From positions 62,001-126,000 of the forward strand of contig NZ_ALAP01000008.1 in the NCBI RefSeq assembly GCF_000280905.1: a stretch of 64,000 nucleotides of DNA, read 5' to 3'. Numbering within the stretch: position 1 is the stretch's first letter; every line of letters starts with the position of its first letter. Below are positions 41,540-53,630 of the stretch, piece by piece. Both the position numbers and the translations under genes were made by a program. Below the pieces are notes generated by a model that saw only the letters and a program-made list of their open reading frames with translations, had not been told where the DNA came from and did not search any database. This DNA is from Streptomyces sp. AA1529 (lineage in GTDB: Bacteria; Actinomycetota; Actinomycetes; Streptomycetales; Streptomycetaceae).

Positions 41540-42553
41540 GTGACCGTCGTCGGGCCCTTCGGGCTGAGCGTGCGGGACCAGGCTGTCGAAGCAGACGTCC
41601 TGGCCGGGTTGGCGGCCGTCGATGAGGGCCTCATGGAGGCCACCAAGAGCGACGTCGCCTTCATAACGGAAGCGGCGCAGCACCTGGTGCGGGCCGGTGG
41701 CAAGCGCTTCCGGCCACTCCTGGTCATGCTGGGGGCCCAGTTCGGCGATCCGCATGCGCCCGGGGTGGTGCCCGCCGCCGTCGTGGTCGAGCTGACCCAC
41801 CTCGCCACGCTCTACCACGACGACGTGATGGACGAGGCCGACGTACGGCGCGGGGTGCCCAGCGCCAATGCCAACTGGGACAACTCCGTCGCCGTCCTCA
41901 CCGGTGACTTCCTCTTCTCCCGCGCCTCGCACATACTGGCCGACCTCGGCCCCGAGGCCGTCCGGGTCCAGGCCCAGGCGTTCGAACGGCTCGTGACCGG
42001 CCAGATCATGGAGACCGCGGGCCCCGCCGACGGCCACGACGCCATCGACCACTACCTCGAGGTGATCGCGGGCAAGACCGGCTCGCTGATCGCCGTCGCC
42101 GGGCGCTTCGGCGCCATGATGTCCGGTGCCGACGAGCGGACCGTCTCGGTGCTCACCCAGTACGGGGAGCGGGTCGGCGTCGCCTTCCAGCTCGCCGACG
42201 ACGTCCTCGACATCGCCAGCGACGAGCACGAGTCCGGCAAGACGCCCGGCACCGATCTGCGCGAGGGCATCCCCACGCTGCCGGTGCTGTACCTGCGCGC
42301 GCGTGCGGCGAGCCCCGAGGCGACCCGCGAGGACCGCGAACTGTGCGCACTGCTCGACGGGGACCTCGGCGACGACGGGCGGCTGGCCGAGGCGCTGGCC
42401 GCGCTGCGCGTCCACCCCGCACTGGAGCAGGCCCGCCGGGCGACCGTCCGGTACGCCGACGAGGCCCGCGAGATGCTCGCCCCGCTGCCCGACAACGCCG
42501 CCAAGGCCGCCCTGGCCGGGCTGTGCACGGCCGTGGTGGACCGGGCGGGCTGA
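41540..42553 (+). CDS. Long-chain polyprenyl diphosphate synthase (menaquinone side chain)
   Basis: 337 residues from the GTG at 41540, with CAGGAG 8-9 bases upstream. The first aspartate-rich motif is DDVMD (94-98), in LYHDDVMDEADVRRG, and the second is DDVLD (220-224). GKRFRP binds isopentenyl diphosphate. Ala/Leu-type residues before the first motif suit hepta- to nonaprenyl chain length, though this cannot be fixed by eye. It makes the isoprenoid tail of menaquinone at the cytoplasmic membrane face, feeding both nuo systems. Confidence 0.9.
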   Translation: MTVVGPFGLSVRDQAVEADVLAGLAAVDEGLMEATKSDVAFITEAAQHLVRAGGKRFRPLLVMLGAQFGDPHAPGVVPAAVVVELTHLATLYHDDVMDEADVRRGVPSANANWDNSVAVLTGDFLFSRASHILADLGPEAVRVQAQAFERLVTGQIMETAGPADGHDAIDHYLEVIAGKTGSLIAVAGRFGAMMSGADERTVSVLTQYGERVGVAFQLADDVLDIASDEHESGKTPGTDLREGIPTLPVLYLRARAASPEATREDRELCALLDGDLGDDGRLAEALAALRVHPALEQARRATVRYADEAREMLAPLPDNAAKAALAGLCTAVVDRAG

Positions 42554-42871
42554 CCTCACGCGCCGGGCGGACCGCCCGGGCCACCGGTCTGCCCGGCCCC
42601 GGAGGACCCCGGCTCCGCGGGCCCCTGACCGTGGGGTTCCGGGCATCGGCCCGCACACGACCCTGAGTCGGAGACGTGCGGCACCAACCCGGAGGCGGAG
42701 CACGGTCATCCCGGGGGAGTAGCGGAATGTGCCTCCGACGGCTGACGCGGTGGAGCCCAGGATTTGGTGCCATGGAAGCACCACCCCGCACCGATTCGGG
42801 TGAGAATGGCGGCAAGGGGTGGACGAGTGCGACCTATGGAGCCGCCGCCGACACGGAGGTAGGACAGACAG
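42554..42871. other. 318-bp intergenic region
   Basis: No gene seen. A CCGGGCG/CGCCCGG hairpin soon after the prenyl synthase stop may end that transcript. The rest presumably holds the promoter of the LolA-like gene, whose ribosome site is GGAGGTAGGA near 42855; I see no convincing -35/-10 pair. Confidence 0.4.
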
Positions 42872-44089
42872 ATGGCACAGATCCAACCGAGGAAGCCCCG
42901 GCGCCGGGCGGTGCGGTACGGCGTACCGGTAGCCGTCGCCGGAGTCGCCGCCGCGACCGTCGGCCTGGTCCCCGCGCTCGCCAGCACGGGCGACCCCGAT
43001 CTGCCGAAGATCACGGCGGAGGACCTGGTCGCCAAGGTGGCCGCGTCCGACGTCGACCAGCTGTCCGGCACCGTCCGGGTGAAGACCGATCTCGGCCTGC
43101 CCTCGCTGCCCGGTGGCAGCGGCGGGAGCGGCGGCTTCGGCGGCGGAGCGCACGGCTCCGGCGACGGCACGGAGGACAGGACCGAGCAGCCGGACGCCGC
43201 TCCCGGGAAAAAGCTGGCCGAGCTGGCCTCGGGGGAGCATCTCCTGCGCTTCGCCGCCGACGGCCCCGACCGGCAGCGCGTCTCGATCATGGAGGACGCC
43301 GCCGAGTACAGCCTGGTGCACAGCGGACGGGACCTGTGGGCCTACGACAGCGGCAGCAACGCGGCCTGGCACGCCGAGGCGCCCGAGGGCGCCGGGCCTG
43401 CGGGGAAGCACGACGGGCCGGCCGGCCCGGACGCGGTCACCCCGCAGAAGGCCGCGAAGCAGCTGCTGAAGAACCTCGACTCGTCCACGTCCGTGGCCGT
43501 CGACGGGACGGCGAAGGTCGCCGGGCGGGACGCCTACCAACTGGTCGTCAAACCCAAGGGGGCGAACGACTCCACCATCGAGTCGGTCCGTATAGCGGTG
43601 GACGCGGACAAGGGGCTGCCGCTCAGGTTCACCGTCGATCCGAAGAAGGGCGGCGATCCCGCGATCGACGTGGCCTACACCAAGGTGGACTTCGGGAAGC
43701 CGGACGCGAGCAGCTTCACCTTCCGGCCGCCCAAGGACGCCAAGGTCACCGAGGCGAAGCCGCACGGCGACCGGCCGGCTCCGAAGGGTCCCGGCGGACT
43801 GTCCGGTCTGGAACTCCTGGGCGGGTCGGCGGGCGACTGGGGCAAGGTCGCCACGTTCGACAGCGGGATGCCCGGTGGGCCGGGCGGCGGGAAGTCCGGC
43901 GGCGACGAGCGCGCCGACGAGCTGCTGGACAACTTCACCGACAAGGTGAAGGGCGACTTCGGTACCGGACGGGTCTTCAGCACCCGCCTGGTGAACGCCC
44001 TGATGACCGAGGACGGCCAGGTCTACGTCGGTGCCGTCACCAAGGAGGGCCTGGTCAAGGCCGCCGACGAGCACGTGGGCGCCGAGTAG
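42872..44089 (+). CDS. Secreted LolA-like outer-lipoprotein-sorting-type protein
   Basis: 405 residues. A twin-arginine-poor, Sec-like N-terminus (RKPRRRAVRYG then a hydrophobic core ending PALA-S near 38) indicates export; there is no lipobox cysteine. The mature part looks like the LolA/LppX beta-barrel half-shell (SGTVRVKTDLGL, DGTAKVAGRDAYQLVVKPKG, VDADKGLPLRFTV) with Gly-rich insertions at about 80-95 and 310-335. It precedes an ABC transporter, so it may handle a lipid or hydrophobic substrate moved by it. Function uncertain. Confidence 0.72.
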   Translation: MAQIQPRKPRRRAVRYGVPVAVAGVAAATVGLVPALASTGDPDLPKITAEDLVAKVAASDVDQLSGTVRVKTDLGLPSLPGGSGGSGGFGGGAHGSGDGTEDRTEQPDAAPGKKLAELASGEHLLRFAADGPDRQRVSIMEDAAEYSLVHSGRDLWAYDSGSNAAWHAEAPEGAGPAGKHDGPAGPDAVTPQKAAKQLLKNLDSSTSVAVDGTAKVAGRDAYQLVVKPKGANDSTIESVRIAVDADKGLPLRFTVDPKKGGDPAIDVAYTKVDFGKPDASSFTFRPPKDAKVTEAKPHGDRPAPKGPGGLSGLELLGGSAGDWGKVATFDSGMPGGPGGGKSGGDERADELLDNFTDKVKGDFGTGRVFSTRLVNALMTEDGQVYVGAVTKEGLVKAADEHVGAE

Positions 44090-44100
44090 CGGCTCCGAGG

Positions 44101-44137
44101 TGCCGGCCGCACCGGTGAACCACCGGTGCGGCCGGCA
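44101..44137 (+). terminator. 17-bp perfect hairpin after the LolA-like gene
   Basis: 44101-44117 pairs completely with 44121-44137 around a 3-base loop. It lies 11 bases after the stop codon and before the ABC transporter genes, so it should end or attenuate the upstream transcript. Confidence 0.75.
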
Positions 44138-44181
44138 TCCGCTGAACCACCGGCGGCACGACGAGGAAGGGCAGGACACGG

Positions 44182-45144
44182 ATGGCCGAGCAGACCGCCG
44201 TGGCGCGGGACACCGGTGCGGTGATCGCCACCCAGGGACTCACCAAGCGCTACCGGGGTGGTCAGCTCGCCGTCGACGCGCTCGACCTGTCCGTCCCGCG
44301 CGGCAGCGTCTTCGGCTTCCTCGGGCCCAACGGCTCGGGCAAGACCACCACCATCCGGATGCTGCTCGGCCTCATCGAACCCACCGGCGGTGCCGCGCAT
44401 CTGCTCGGCGAACCGATGCCCGGCTCCGGACGCCGGGTGCTGCCCCGGGTGGGCGCCCTCATCGAGGGGCCCGCGCTCTACGGCTTCCTCTCGGGGCGGG
44501 ACAATCTGCTGCGGTACGACGCCGCCGACCCCACCGCCGACCCGCGCACCCGCACGTCCCGGGTGGACCGGGCACTGGAACGGGTGGGCCTCTCGGGGGC
44601 CGCCGCGAAGAAGGCACGGGCCTACTCGCTGGGCATGAAGCAGCGCCTGGGGCTGGCCGCCGCGCTGCTTCAGCCACGCGAACTGCTCGTCCTGGACGAA
44701 CCGACCAACGGGCTCGACCCGCAGGGCATGCGGGAGATCCGCTCGCTGGTCCGGGAGCTGGCGGAGGACGGCAGCACGGTCTTCCTCTCCTCCCATCTGC
44801 TGGACGAGATCGAACAGGTGTGCACTCACACGGCCGTCATGCACCACGGCCGGCTGGTCACCCAGGGGACCGTCGCGGAGATGTCGGCAGGCGCCCGCGG
44901 CCGGCTGACCGTCACCACCCCGGACCCGGGCGAGGCCGCCCGGGTCCTGAAGGAGCACGGGGTGTCCGACCTGAGCACCGCCGGGGAGGAGCTGAGCGGC
45001 GATCCGCCGCCGGGCGACCCCGCGGAGCTGAACACCGCCCTCGTCCGGGCCGGAGTACGGGTCCGCGCCTTCGGGGTGCGGCAGGCGTCGCTGGAGGACG
45101 TGTTCGTCTCACTCACCGGGGAGGGCTTCGATGTCGCGGGCTGA
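44182..45144 (+). CDS. ABC transporter ATP-binding protein
   Basis: 320 residues. Walker A GPNGSGKTT (Lys54), signature YSLGMKQRLGLA, Walker B LLVLDEPTNGLDP and SSHLLDEIEQV switch. The C-terminal ~90 residues form the extension usual in drug- or bacitracin-type exporters (CcmA/BcrA subfamily). It overlaps the permease gene by 14 bp, so the two form one transporter. Substrate unknown; the secreted LolA-like neighbour suggests a lipidic one. Confidence 0.93.
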   Translation: MAEQTAVARDTGAVIATQGLTKRYRGGQLAVDALDLSVPRGSVFGFLGPNGSGKTTTIRMLLGLIEPTGGAAHLLGEPMPGSGRRVLPRVGALIEGPALYGFLSGRDNLLRYDAADPTADPRTRTSRVDRALERVGLSGAAAKKARAYSLGMKQRLGLAAALLQPRELLVLDEPTNGLDPQGMREIRSLVRELAEDGSTVFLSSHLLDEIEQVCTHTAVMHHGRLVTQGTVAEMSAGARGRLTVTTPDPGEAARVLKEHGVSDLSTAGEELSGDPPPGDPAELNTALVRAGVRVRAFGVRQASLEDVFVSLTGEGFDVAG

Positions 45145-46030
45145 GCCGGTGTACGACCCGACGGAGGCCGCACGTTCCGCTCCGCGGGTGTCGCCGCTGT
45201 GGCTGCTGGGCCTGTTCCGCAGCGAACTGCTGGTCACCTTCCGGCGCTGGCGCACCCTGGCACTGCTGGGCGTGCTGGCGGCGGTCCCGGTGCTGGTCGG
45301 GGTGGCGGTGAAGGTCGAGACCAGCGACGGCGGGTCCGTCGGGTCCGGCGGCGGAGAGGGCCCGGCCTTCATCTCCCAGGTGACCAACAACGGGCTGTTC
45401 CTGGTCTTCACCTCGCTCGCCGCCACACTGCCGTTCTTCCTGCCGATGGCGGTCGGTGTGGTGGCCGGGGACGCGGTGGCCGGAGAGGCGGGTGCGGGCA
45501 CCCTCCGCTACCTGCTCGTCGCCCCGGCGGGCCGCACCCGGCTGCTGCTGGCGAAGCTGACCACCGTGGTGGCCTTCTGCCTCGCGGCGACACTGACGGT
45601 GGCGGTCGCCGCATTGCTGACCGGGGCGCTGCTCTTCCCCACCGGAGAGGTCACCCTGCTGTCCGGTACGGCGGTCTCCTTCGGGGAGGGGCTGCTGCGC
45701 GCGGGCGCCATCGCCGTGCTGGTCGCCGTCAGCCTGCTCGGCCTGGCGGCCCTCGGGCTGTTCGTGTCGTCCCTGACCAACAGCGGCATCGCCGCCATGG
45801 CCACCACGGTCGGGCTGCTGATCACGGTGCAGATCCTCAACGCCATCCCGCAGCTGGACGCGTTCCACCCGTATCTGTTCCCGCACTACTGGCTCAGCTT
45901 CGCCGACCTGCTGCGGGACCCTGTCTACTGGGACGACATCCTGAAGAACCTGGGCCTCCAGGGCCTCTACACGGCAGTCTTCGCCTCCGCGGCGTGGGCC
46001 GCCTTCACCAGCCGCGACGTAACAGCCTGA
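45131..46030 (+). CDS. ABC transporter permease (ABC-2 type)
   Basis: 299 residues with six predicted helices. There is a large extracytoplasmic loop after the first helix, and the FPHYWLSFADLLRDPVYWDDI segment precedes the last helix. It has the ABC-2 layout of the NatB/BcrB kind. It is translationally coupled to the ATPase. Substrate unknown. Confidence 0.88.
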   Translation: MSRAEPVYDPTEAARSAPRVSPLWLLGLFRSELLVTFRRWRTLALLGVLAAVPVLVGVAVKVETSDGGSVGSGGGEGPAFISQVTNNGLFLVFTSLAATLPFFLPMAVGVVAGDAVAGEAGAGTLRYLLVAPAGRTRLLLAKLTTVVAFCLAATLTVAVAALLTGALLFPTGEVTLLSGTAVSFGEGLLRAGAIAVLVAVSLLGLAALGLFVSSLTNSGIAAMATTVGLLITVQILNAIPQLDAFHPYLFPHYWLSFADLLRDPVYWDDILKNLGLQGLYTAVFASAAWAAFTSRDVTA

Positions 46031-46383
46031 CAGCCCGCTGCGACTCCCTTCGCGGGGGGCGTCTTCGCGGGGGCAGTACCCCTCCGCGGGGTGCGGTGCT
46101 TGTGTGGAGGGGTACGCCCCCTGGCGTTTTCGGCTATCCCCTTCGCGGGGTGCGTTGCCTTGTGGGGGCACGCCCCCGTCGTTCCCGGCTGCCGCCGAGC
46201 GGTCGTGTCGGGGGGCGGAGCCGCCCCAACGCCCGTCCGGCGAGGACAGAGGGGGCTCGGGGGCGAAGCCCCCGACAACGGCGCCGCACCGAGGCGAACA
46301 ACGGACGGGGGCACCCAGCGAAGGGGGGAGACGGCGCCCCCGCGAGGGGGCGCCGGACCAGGAGGGGCGAGCGACCCGCAGCG
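46031..46383. other. 353-bp convergent spacer rich in GC hairpins and short repeats
   Basis: No gene. TTCGCGGGG or a close variant recurs at 46049, 46064, 46083 and 46142. Hairpins: GGGGGC/GCCCCC (46164-46177), GGGGCGG/CCGCCCC (46212-46227), TCGGGGGC/GCCCCCGA (46257-46275) and GGCGCCCCC/GGGGGCGCC (46333-46354). The last is the likely rarD terminator; the others probably end the ABC transcript. Confidence 0.7.
46333..46354 (-). terminator. Hairpin terminator of rarD
   Basis: A 9-bp perfect stem with a 4-base loop starts 30 bases after the rarD stop on the minus strand. Confidence 0.65.
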
Positions 46384-47388
46384 TCAGCGTTCGGCCGCCC
46401 CCGCGACGGGCGTACCGCCGGTCGGACCCGCGGCAGCCGCGGCAGCGGCCTCCGCGGCCTCCTCACGAGCCCGCAGCGCAGCAGCCCGCAGTTCGGCGCG
46501 CCCCCGCCGGGCGTTGCGCAGTGCGTCCCAGGTGAGGATGGTCAGCGCCACCCACACCAGGCCGAAGCCGGCCCACCGCTCGGGGGGCATCTCCTCGCCG
46601 AAGACGGTGAGGCCCAGCAAAAACATGAAGGCGGGGGCCAGATACTGCAGCAGCCCGAGCGTCGAGAGCGGCAGTCGCACCGCCGCGCTGCCGAAGAAGA
46701 TCAGCGGCAGTGCGGTCGCGACACCGGCGAAGGCCAGCAGCACCGTGGTGCCGAGTCCGCCGGTGGCGAAGGAGGAGTCGCCGCGCGAGCCGAGGTAGAG
46801 CAGGAAGCCGAGGGCCGGCAGGAACTGCACGGCGGTCTCCGCGCTGAAGCCGGCCACTCCGTCGAGCTTGACGTGCTTCTTGATCAGCCCGTAGGTGGCG
46901 AAGCTGAATGCCAGGCAGAGGGAGAGCCAGGGCAGTTTGCCGTAGGCGACGGTCATCACGACGACGGCCGTGGCACCGACGGCGACGGCGGCCCATTGGG
47001 CGAGGCGCAGCCGTTCCCGCAGCAGCAGGACGCCGAAGGCTATGGAGACCAGCGGGTTGATGAAGTAGCCGAGGGAGGATTCGAGCACTTTGTCGGTGCT
47101 GACCGCCCAGATGAACAGTCCCCAGTTGAGCGAGATCACGGCGGAGGCCAGCACCACCATTCCCAGCTTCTTGGGCTGGCGCACCAGCGCGGCAACCCAG
47201 GACCAGCGGCGCAGCAGGGCCAGGATCAGCAGCGCTGTGGGCAGCGACCAGACCATGCGGTGGGCGAGGACTTCGCCGGCGCCGATGTCGGAGAGCGCGT
47301 GCCAGTAGAGGGGCAGCAGGCCCCACATCCCGTACGCCGCGAAGCCGAACAGCAGCCCCGTGCGCTGTGTACTACTCGGTGTCTGCAT
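46384..47388 (-). CDS. rarD: RarD/EamA-family membrane transporter
   Basis: 334 residues from the ATG at 47388, preceded by GGGAGGG. Ten hydrophobic helices in two EamA repeats. FGFAAYGMWGLLPLYWHAL, EVLAHRMVWSLP, NWGLFIWAV and SLGYFINPLVSIAFGVLLLRERL match RarD. An Ala-rich tail of about 35 residues follows the last helix. The E. coli homologue was named for chloramphenicol sensitivity; family members export or import small metabolites. Substrate unknown. Confidence 0.88.
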   Translation of the reverse strand: MQTPSSTQRTGLLFGFAAYGMWGLLPLYWHALSDIGAGEVLAHRMVWSLPTALLILALLRRWSWVAALVRQPKKLGMVVLASAVISLNWGLFIWAVSTDKVLESSLGYFINPLVSIAFGVLLLRERLRLAQWAAVAVGATAVVVMTVAYGKLPWLSLCLAFSFATYGLIKKHVKLDGVAGFSAETAVQFLPALGFLLYLGSRGDSSFATGGLGTTVLLAFAGVATALPLIFFGSAAVRLPLSTLGLLQYLAPAFMFLLGLTVFGEEMPPERWAGFGLVWVALTILTWDALRNARRGRAELRAAALRAREEAAEAAAAAAAGPTGGTPVAGAAER

Positions 47389-47582
47389 GACCCTCCCTGC
47401 CTTCTGCCCGGATGTGTGGTGCAAGCTCTCCGCAAGGTAACGGGAGCCGACCGTCTTGTCATTCCCGTTCCGAGCTTTGGTCCTGTCGCCGGACTCCGCG
47501 GAGCAGGCGCCGCGACACGGGTACGGCGGAACGGCCGTAGTCCGAGTCGGCACGCCACGCAGCGAACGACGCGCAGCGAACG

Positions 47583-47635
47583 GCACGCAGCGGAAGACGC
47601 ACAGCGGAAGACGCACAGCGGAAGACGCACAGCGG
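47583..47635. repeat. 14-bp tandem repeat between rarD and korB
   Basis: ACGCACAGCGGAAG occurs at 47597-47610 and 47611-47624, with a diverged copy at 47583-47596 and a partial one at 47625-47635. Related CGCAGCGAACG units precede them from about 47568. It lies in the spacer behind korB and in front of rarD, so copy number may differ between strains. Confidence 0.85.
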
Positions 47636-47662
47636 CCCGGCACCCAGGGAGGGTGCCGGGCC
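47634..47662 (-). terminator. Terminator of the korAB operon
   Basis: GGCCCGGCACCC (47634-47645) pairs with GGGTGCCGGGCC (47651-47662) with a 5-base loop, 17 bases after the korB stop on the minus strand. Confidence 0.75.
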
Positions 47663-47679
47663 GCCGGGGCGCGCGGGGG

Positions 47680-50734
<3,055 letters not shown>

Positions 50735-51214
50735 GGTGGATCGGACCTCCCTCAAGGCGGCGGCTCGCCTGCCATCGTACGTTGCTAAGGGTTGCCTTCC
50801 CGTGGCTGTTCCCATCGTGGACAGATTTTTTGAGACATCTGGCTGCGCTGCTGCCGCCACGGAGTACGCCGTGCCGCCAGACTCCGCCTCCCTGCTGGAG
50901 TGCTCCTCGAACGGGCGGCGGGCCGCACCCCGCCCCGACGTGACGCGGATCACCATCGGAAAGAGCGAACGCTGCGGGGCGGAGCCGGGGAGGCCACCGG
51001 GCACGGGTGCCGGAGACGGCGCCGGAGACGGCGTCGGAGCGCCACCGGAGGCGGCGGCTCCGGATCCGGGCCGGCGGGGCCGGGCGGCGTCGGCCGGGCC
51101 CCGCGGGAGAGGCCCGCGAGTGTGACGCGGCCGTCCTCGGCGACTCCCGTAGGGCCTACACTCCGTGCGTACAGATCCTCGAACGTACACACCGACACTC
51201 AGGACGGGGCAGGC
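50735..51214. other. 480-bp divergent region between korA and nuoA2
   Basis: No supported gene. It contains an AT-rich patch with T6 (50826-50831) about 90 bp before korA, a GCCGGAGACGGC direct repeat (51009-51020 and 51021-51032), and the palindrome GTAGGGCCTAC (51149-51159) about 55 bp before nuoA2. Promoters for both operons must be here, but I see no clear -35/-10 pair. Confidence 0.45.
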
Positions 51215-51586
51215 GTGCCGGACTACTTCCACGGCTACACGGTCGTCGGGCTGGTAGCCGTCGTCGGCGTGCTCTTCGTCGGCGCGGCATTCGCCGCCGG
51301 ACGGCTGCTGCGGCCGGTGGTCCCCACCCCCGAGAAGATGCTGACCTACGAGTGCGGTGTCGACCCCGTCGGCGAGGGCTGGGCGCACACCCAGGTCCGC
51401 TACTACGTGTACGCCTTCCTCTACGTCGTCTTCGCCGTCGACTCCGTCTTCCTGTTCCCCTGGTCGACGGTGTTCGCAGCGCCCGGCTACGGCGCCACCA
51501 CGCTCGCGGAGATGTTCGTCTTCCTCGGCTTCCTGGCCGTCGGCCTGCTCTACGCGTACAAGAAGGGCGTCCTGGAATGGACGTAA
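51215..51586 (+). CDS. nuoA2: Complex I subunit A, second copy
   Basis: 123 residues from a GTG. Three helices, with [20 protein letters not shown] and [18 protein letters not shown] as the NuoA signatures; the key acidic residues are kept. First gene of a ten-gene operon for an incomplete complex I. The last ten bases overlap nuoB2. The region ahead is long and holds a small palindrome. Confidence 0.92.
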   Translation: MPDYFHGYTVVGLVAVVGVLFVGAAFAAGRLLRPVVPTPEKMLTYECGVDPVGEGWAHTQVRYYVYAFLYVVFAVDSVFLFPWSTVFAAPGYGATTLAEMFVFLGFLAVGLLYAYKKGVLEWT

Positions 51587-52245
51587 CGAACACCCCGACC
51601 TCCGCCCCGGCACCGGCTTCCGCCGCGGTGCCGCGCGCCGAGGGGCGGTCCCAGCTCGGGCTGCTCTCCCGGCTGGCACCCGAACCGATGAAGGTGGTCC
51701 TCAACTGGGGCCGCCGCTACAGCCTCTGGGTCTTCAACTTCGGGCTGGCCTGCTGCGCCATCGAGTTCATCGCCGCCTCCATGGCACGCCACGACTTCAT
51801 CCGGCTCGGTGTCATCCCCTTCGCCCCCGGCCCCCGGCAGGCCGACCTGATGGTCGTCTCCGGCACGGTCACCGACAAGATGGCACCCGCGGTCAAGCGC
51901 CTCTACGAGCAGATGCCGGAACCCAAGTACGTCATCTCCTTCGGCGCGTGCTCCAACTGCGGCGGCCCCTACTGGGACTCCTACGCGGTCACCAAGGGCG
52001 TCGACCAGATCATCCCCGTCGACGTCTACGTGCCCGGCTGCCCGCCCCGGCCCGAGGCGCTGCTCCAGGGCGTGCTCAAGCTCCAGGAGAAGATCGCCGC
52101 CGAGTCCACCGCCGACCGCTACGCGGGACGCGACGCGGCCGCGGCCTCCGCCGGCGCGCTCACCAGCGGCCTGGTCGCCCCGCCCGCGGCGTCCGCCGGG
52201 CCGCAGGCGGACCCGGGCGGCGACCCGGAGGAGGACGGACGGTGA
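51577..52245 (+). CDS. nuoB2: Complex I subunit B, second copy
   Basis: 222 residues. All four N2-cluster cysteines are kept: Cys59, Cys60, Cys125 and Cys155, with LACCAIEFI and [11 protein letters not shown] further Cys128 follows in GACSNCGG. The C-terminal ~50 residues are Ala/Gly-rich. It should carry N2, but its normal partner NuoD is not encoded in this operon. Start overlaps nuoA2; end overlaps nuoC2 by GTGA. Confidence 0.92.
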   Translation: MDVTNTPTSAPAPASAAVPRAEGRSQLGLLSRLAPEPMKVVLNWGRRYSLWVFNFGLACCAIEFIAASMARHDFIRLGVIPFAPGPRQADLMVVSGTVTDKMAPAVKRLYEQMPEPKYVISFGACSNCGGPYWDSYAVTKGVDQIIPVDVYVPGCPPRPEALLQGVLKLQEKIAAESTADRYAGRDAAAASAGALTSGLVAPPAASAGPQADPGGDPEEDGR

Positions 52246-53630
52246 CCGAGCCGCCCCAGCACCCCGGCTGGCTGCCGCGGTCGGCCGAGGAGCTCCTCGG
52301 CGCGGGCGCGACGGCCGAGGACGCCTACGGGCTGCTCACCGCCGACGTACCGGCCGACGCCTGGATCGCCGCGCTGACCGCGGCCCGCGACGAACTCGGC
52401 TGCACCTACTTCGACTGGCTCAGCGCCGTCGACGAGCCCGGCACCGGCATCCGGGTGTGCGCGCACCTGGTGGCGCTGCCCGCGGCGGGCCGCGGCGTCC
52501 GCCGCCTGGTCCTGCGCACGACGCTGCCCCACCAGGCGCCCGCGCTGCCCACCGCCACCGGGGTCTACGCCGGTGCGGCCTGGCACGAGCGGGAGACCCA
52601 CGAGATGTTCGGCATCGACTTCCCCGGCCATCCGCACCTCGTGCCGCTGCTGCTGCCCGACTCCTTCGAGGGGCACCCGCTGCGCAAGGACTTCGTCCTC
52701 GCGGCCCGGGTCGCCAAGGCCTGGCCCGGCGCGAAGGAGCCCGGCGAGTCCGGGCACGGCGGACCCAAGCGCCGCCAGATGCTCCCCCCGGGCGTCCCCG
52801 ACCCCAACGAGTGGGGACCGCTCAAGGGCCAGCTCCCCCCGGCCCCCACCCGCGAACGCACCCGCCGCGCCGCGGGCGACACCCCGCGCCGCACTCGCAG
52901 CGCCCGCGCCGGTTCGGCCTCCCAGCAGGACACGGAGGCGGCACCGGATTCCTCGCGCGGCCCGCGGCGCACCCGCAGCGCGAGTGCCGGCTCGGCGTCG
53001 CAGCGCGCGGCGGAGCCGGAGACGCCCGCGGCGGCGGAACCGGGGAAGCCCGCGGCGGAGCAGCCGGAGCAGCCGGAGCGGCCGGAGCAGCCGGAGCGGC
53101 CGGAGCGGCCGGAGCAGCCGGAGCAGTCTGCGGAGGAGCGGGAGCGCCCGGCGAAGCGTCCCGGAGCCGCGGACCGCGCCGAGAGCGCCGCTCCCGCCCC
53201 ACCGCGTTCCACCGACGCCCCCTGGCACCAGCCCGCCCCCTCCGGCGGCGACGGGACGGCACCCTCCGGCAGCCCCGACGCCGCCCAGGACCCGGCAGCG
53301 GACCCCGGCCCGGATCCGGCACCGGGCACCGAAGGCGACCCGGCACCGGGTTCCGAAGGCGACCCGGCACCGGGTTCCGAAGGCGACCCGGCACCGGGCA
53401 CCGGAGGCGACCCGGCACCGGGCACCGGAGGCGACCCGGCACCGGGCACCGGAGGCGACCCGGCACCGGGTTCCGAAGGCGGCCAGGCCTCCCGCGACGA
53501 ACGCGATCCGGCTTCCCGCACCGGCGGGGACCAGGGGCCGGACACCGACCGGGTCCGTCGGGAGCGCGACCCCGAACGGGACCCCGAACGGGACCCCGAA
53601 CGGGACCGTCACGAGGGGGACGGAGCCTGA
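52242..53630 (+). CDS. nuoC2: Complex I subunit C, second copy, with a long repetitive tail
   Basis: 462 residues. Only about the first 160 form the 30-kDa domain, with [18 protein letters not shown] at 114-131 and GHPLRKDF. The remaining ~260 residues are low-complexity. There are two RRTRSA(R/S)AGSAS units, a PEQPERPEQ run (about 270-300), seven GDPAPG(T/S)(E/G)G octapeptides, and [10 protein letters not shown] at the end. Ordinary NuoC is 150-250 residues. The tail sits where nuoD would be in a normal operon, but shows no resemblance to it. Couples to nuoB2 and nuoH2 by overlapping codons. Confidence 0.85.
   Translation: MTEPPQHPGWLPRSAEELLGAGATAEDAYGLLTADVPADAWIAALTAARDELGCTYFDWLSAVDEPGTGIRVCAHLVALPAAGRGVRRLVLRTTLPHQAPALPTATGVYAGAAWHERETHEMFGIDFPGHPHLVPLLLPDSFEGHPLRKDFVLAARVAKAWPGAKEPGESGHGGPKRRQMLPPGVPDPNEWGPLKGQLPPAPTRERTRRAAGDTPRRTRSARAGSASQQDTEAAPDSSRGPRRTRSASAGSASQRAAEPETPAAAEPGKPAAEQPEQPERPEQPERPERPEQPEQSAEERERPAKRPGAADRAESAAPAPPRSTDAPWHQPAPSGGDGTAPSGSPDAAQDPAADPGPDPAPGTEGDPAPGSEGDPAPGSEGDPAPGTGGDPAPGTGGDPAPGTGGDPAPGSEGGQASRDERDPASRTGGDQGPDTDRVRRERDPERDPERDPERDRHEGDGA
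53316..53483 (+). repeat. 24-bp tandem repeat, seven copies, in the nuoC2 tail
   Basis: Seven in-frame 24-bp units of the form CCGGCACCGGGCACCGGAGG plus CGAC start at 53316, 53340, 53364, 53388, 53412, 53436 and 53460, with only a few base differences. Shorter runs flank them: 9-bp units at about 53056-53127 and 12-bp GACCCCGAACGG units at about 53571-53606. High identity between units implies recent expansion. Confidence 0.9.

Noticed and set aside
46333..46354. CRISPR or transposon-end interpretation of the hairpin cluster
   Set aside because: Units are short, unequal and without spacers, transposase or target duplications.
50736..51125. A 129-codon open frame in the korA-nuoA2 gap
   Set aside because: No family resemblance, poor start context, and Pro/Arg/Gly-rich sequence from GC-biased spacer.
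50735..51679. N-terminal extension of KorA upstream of 50734
   Set aside because: The open frame crosses nuoA2 antisense; family members begin near the GTG at 50734.
52246..53630. A hidden nuoD fused to the NuoC2 C-terminus
   Set aside because: None of the NuoD motifs ([12 protein letters not shown]) are present; the tail is low-complexity repeats.
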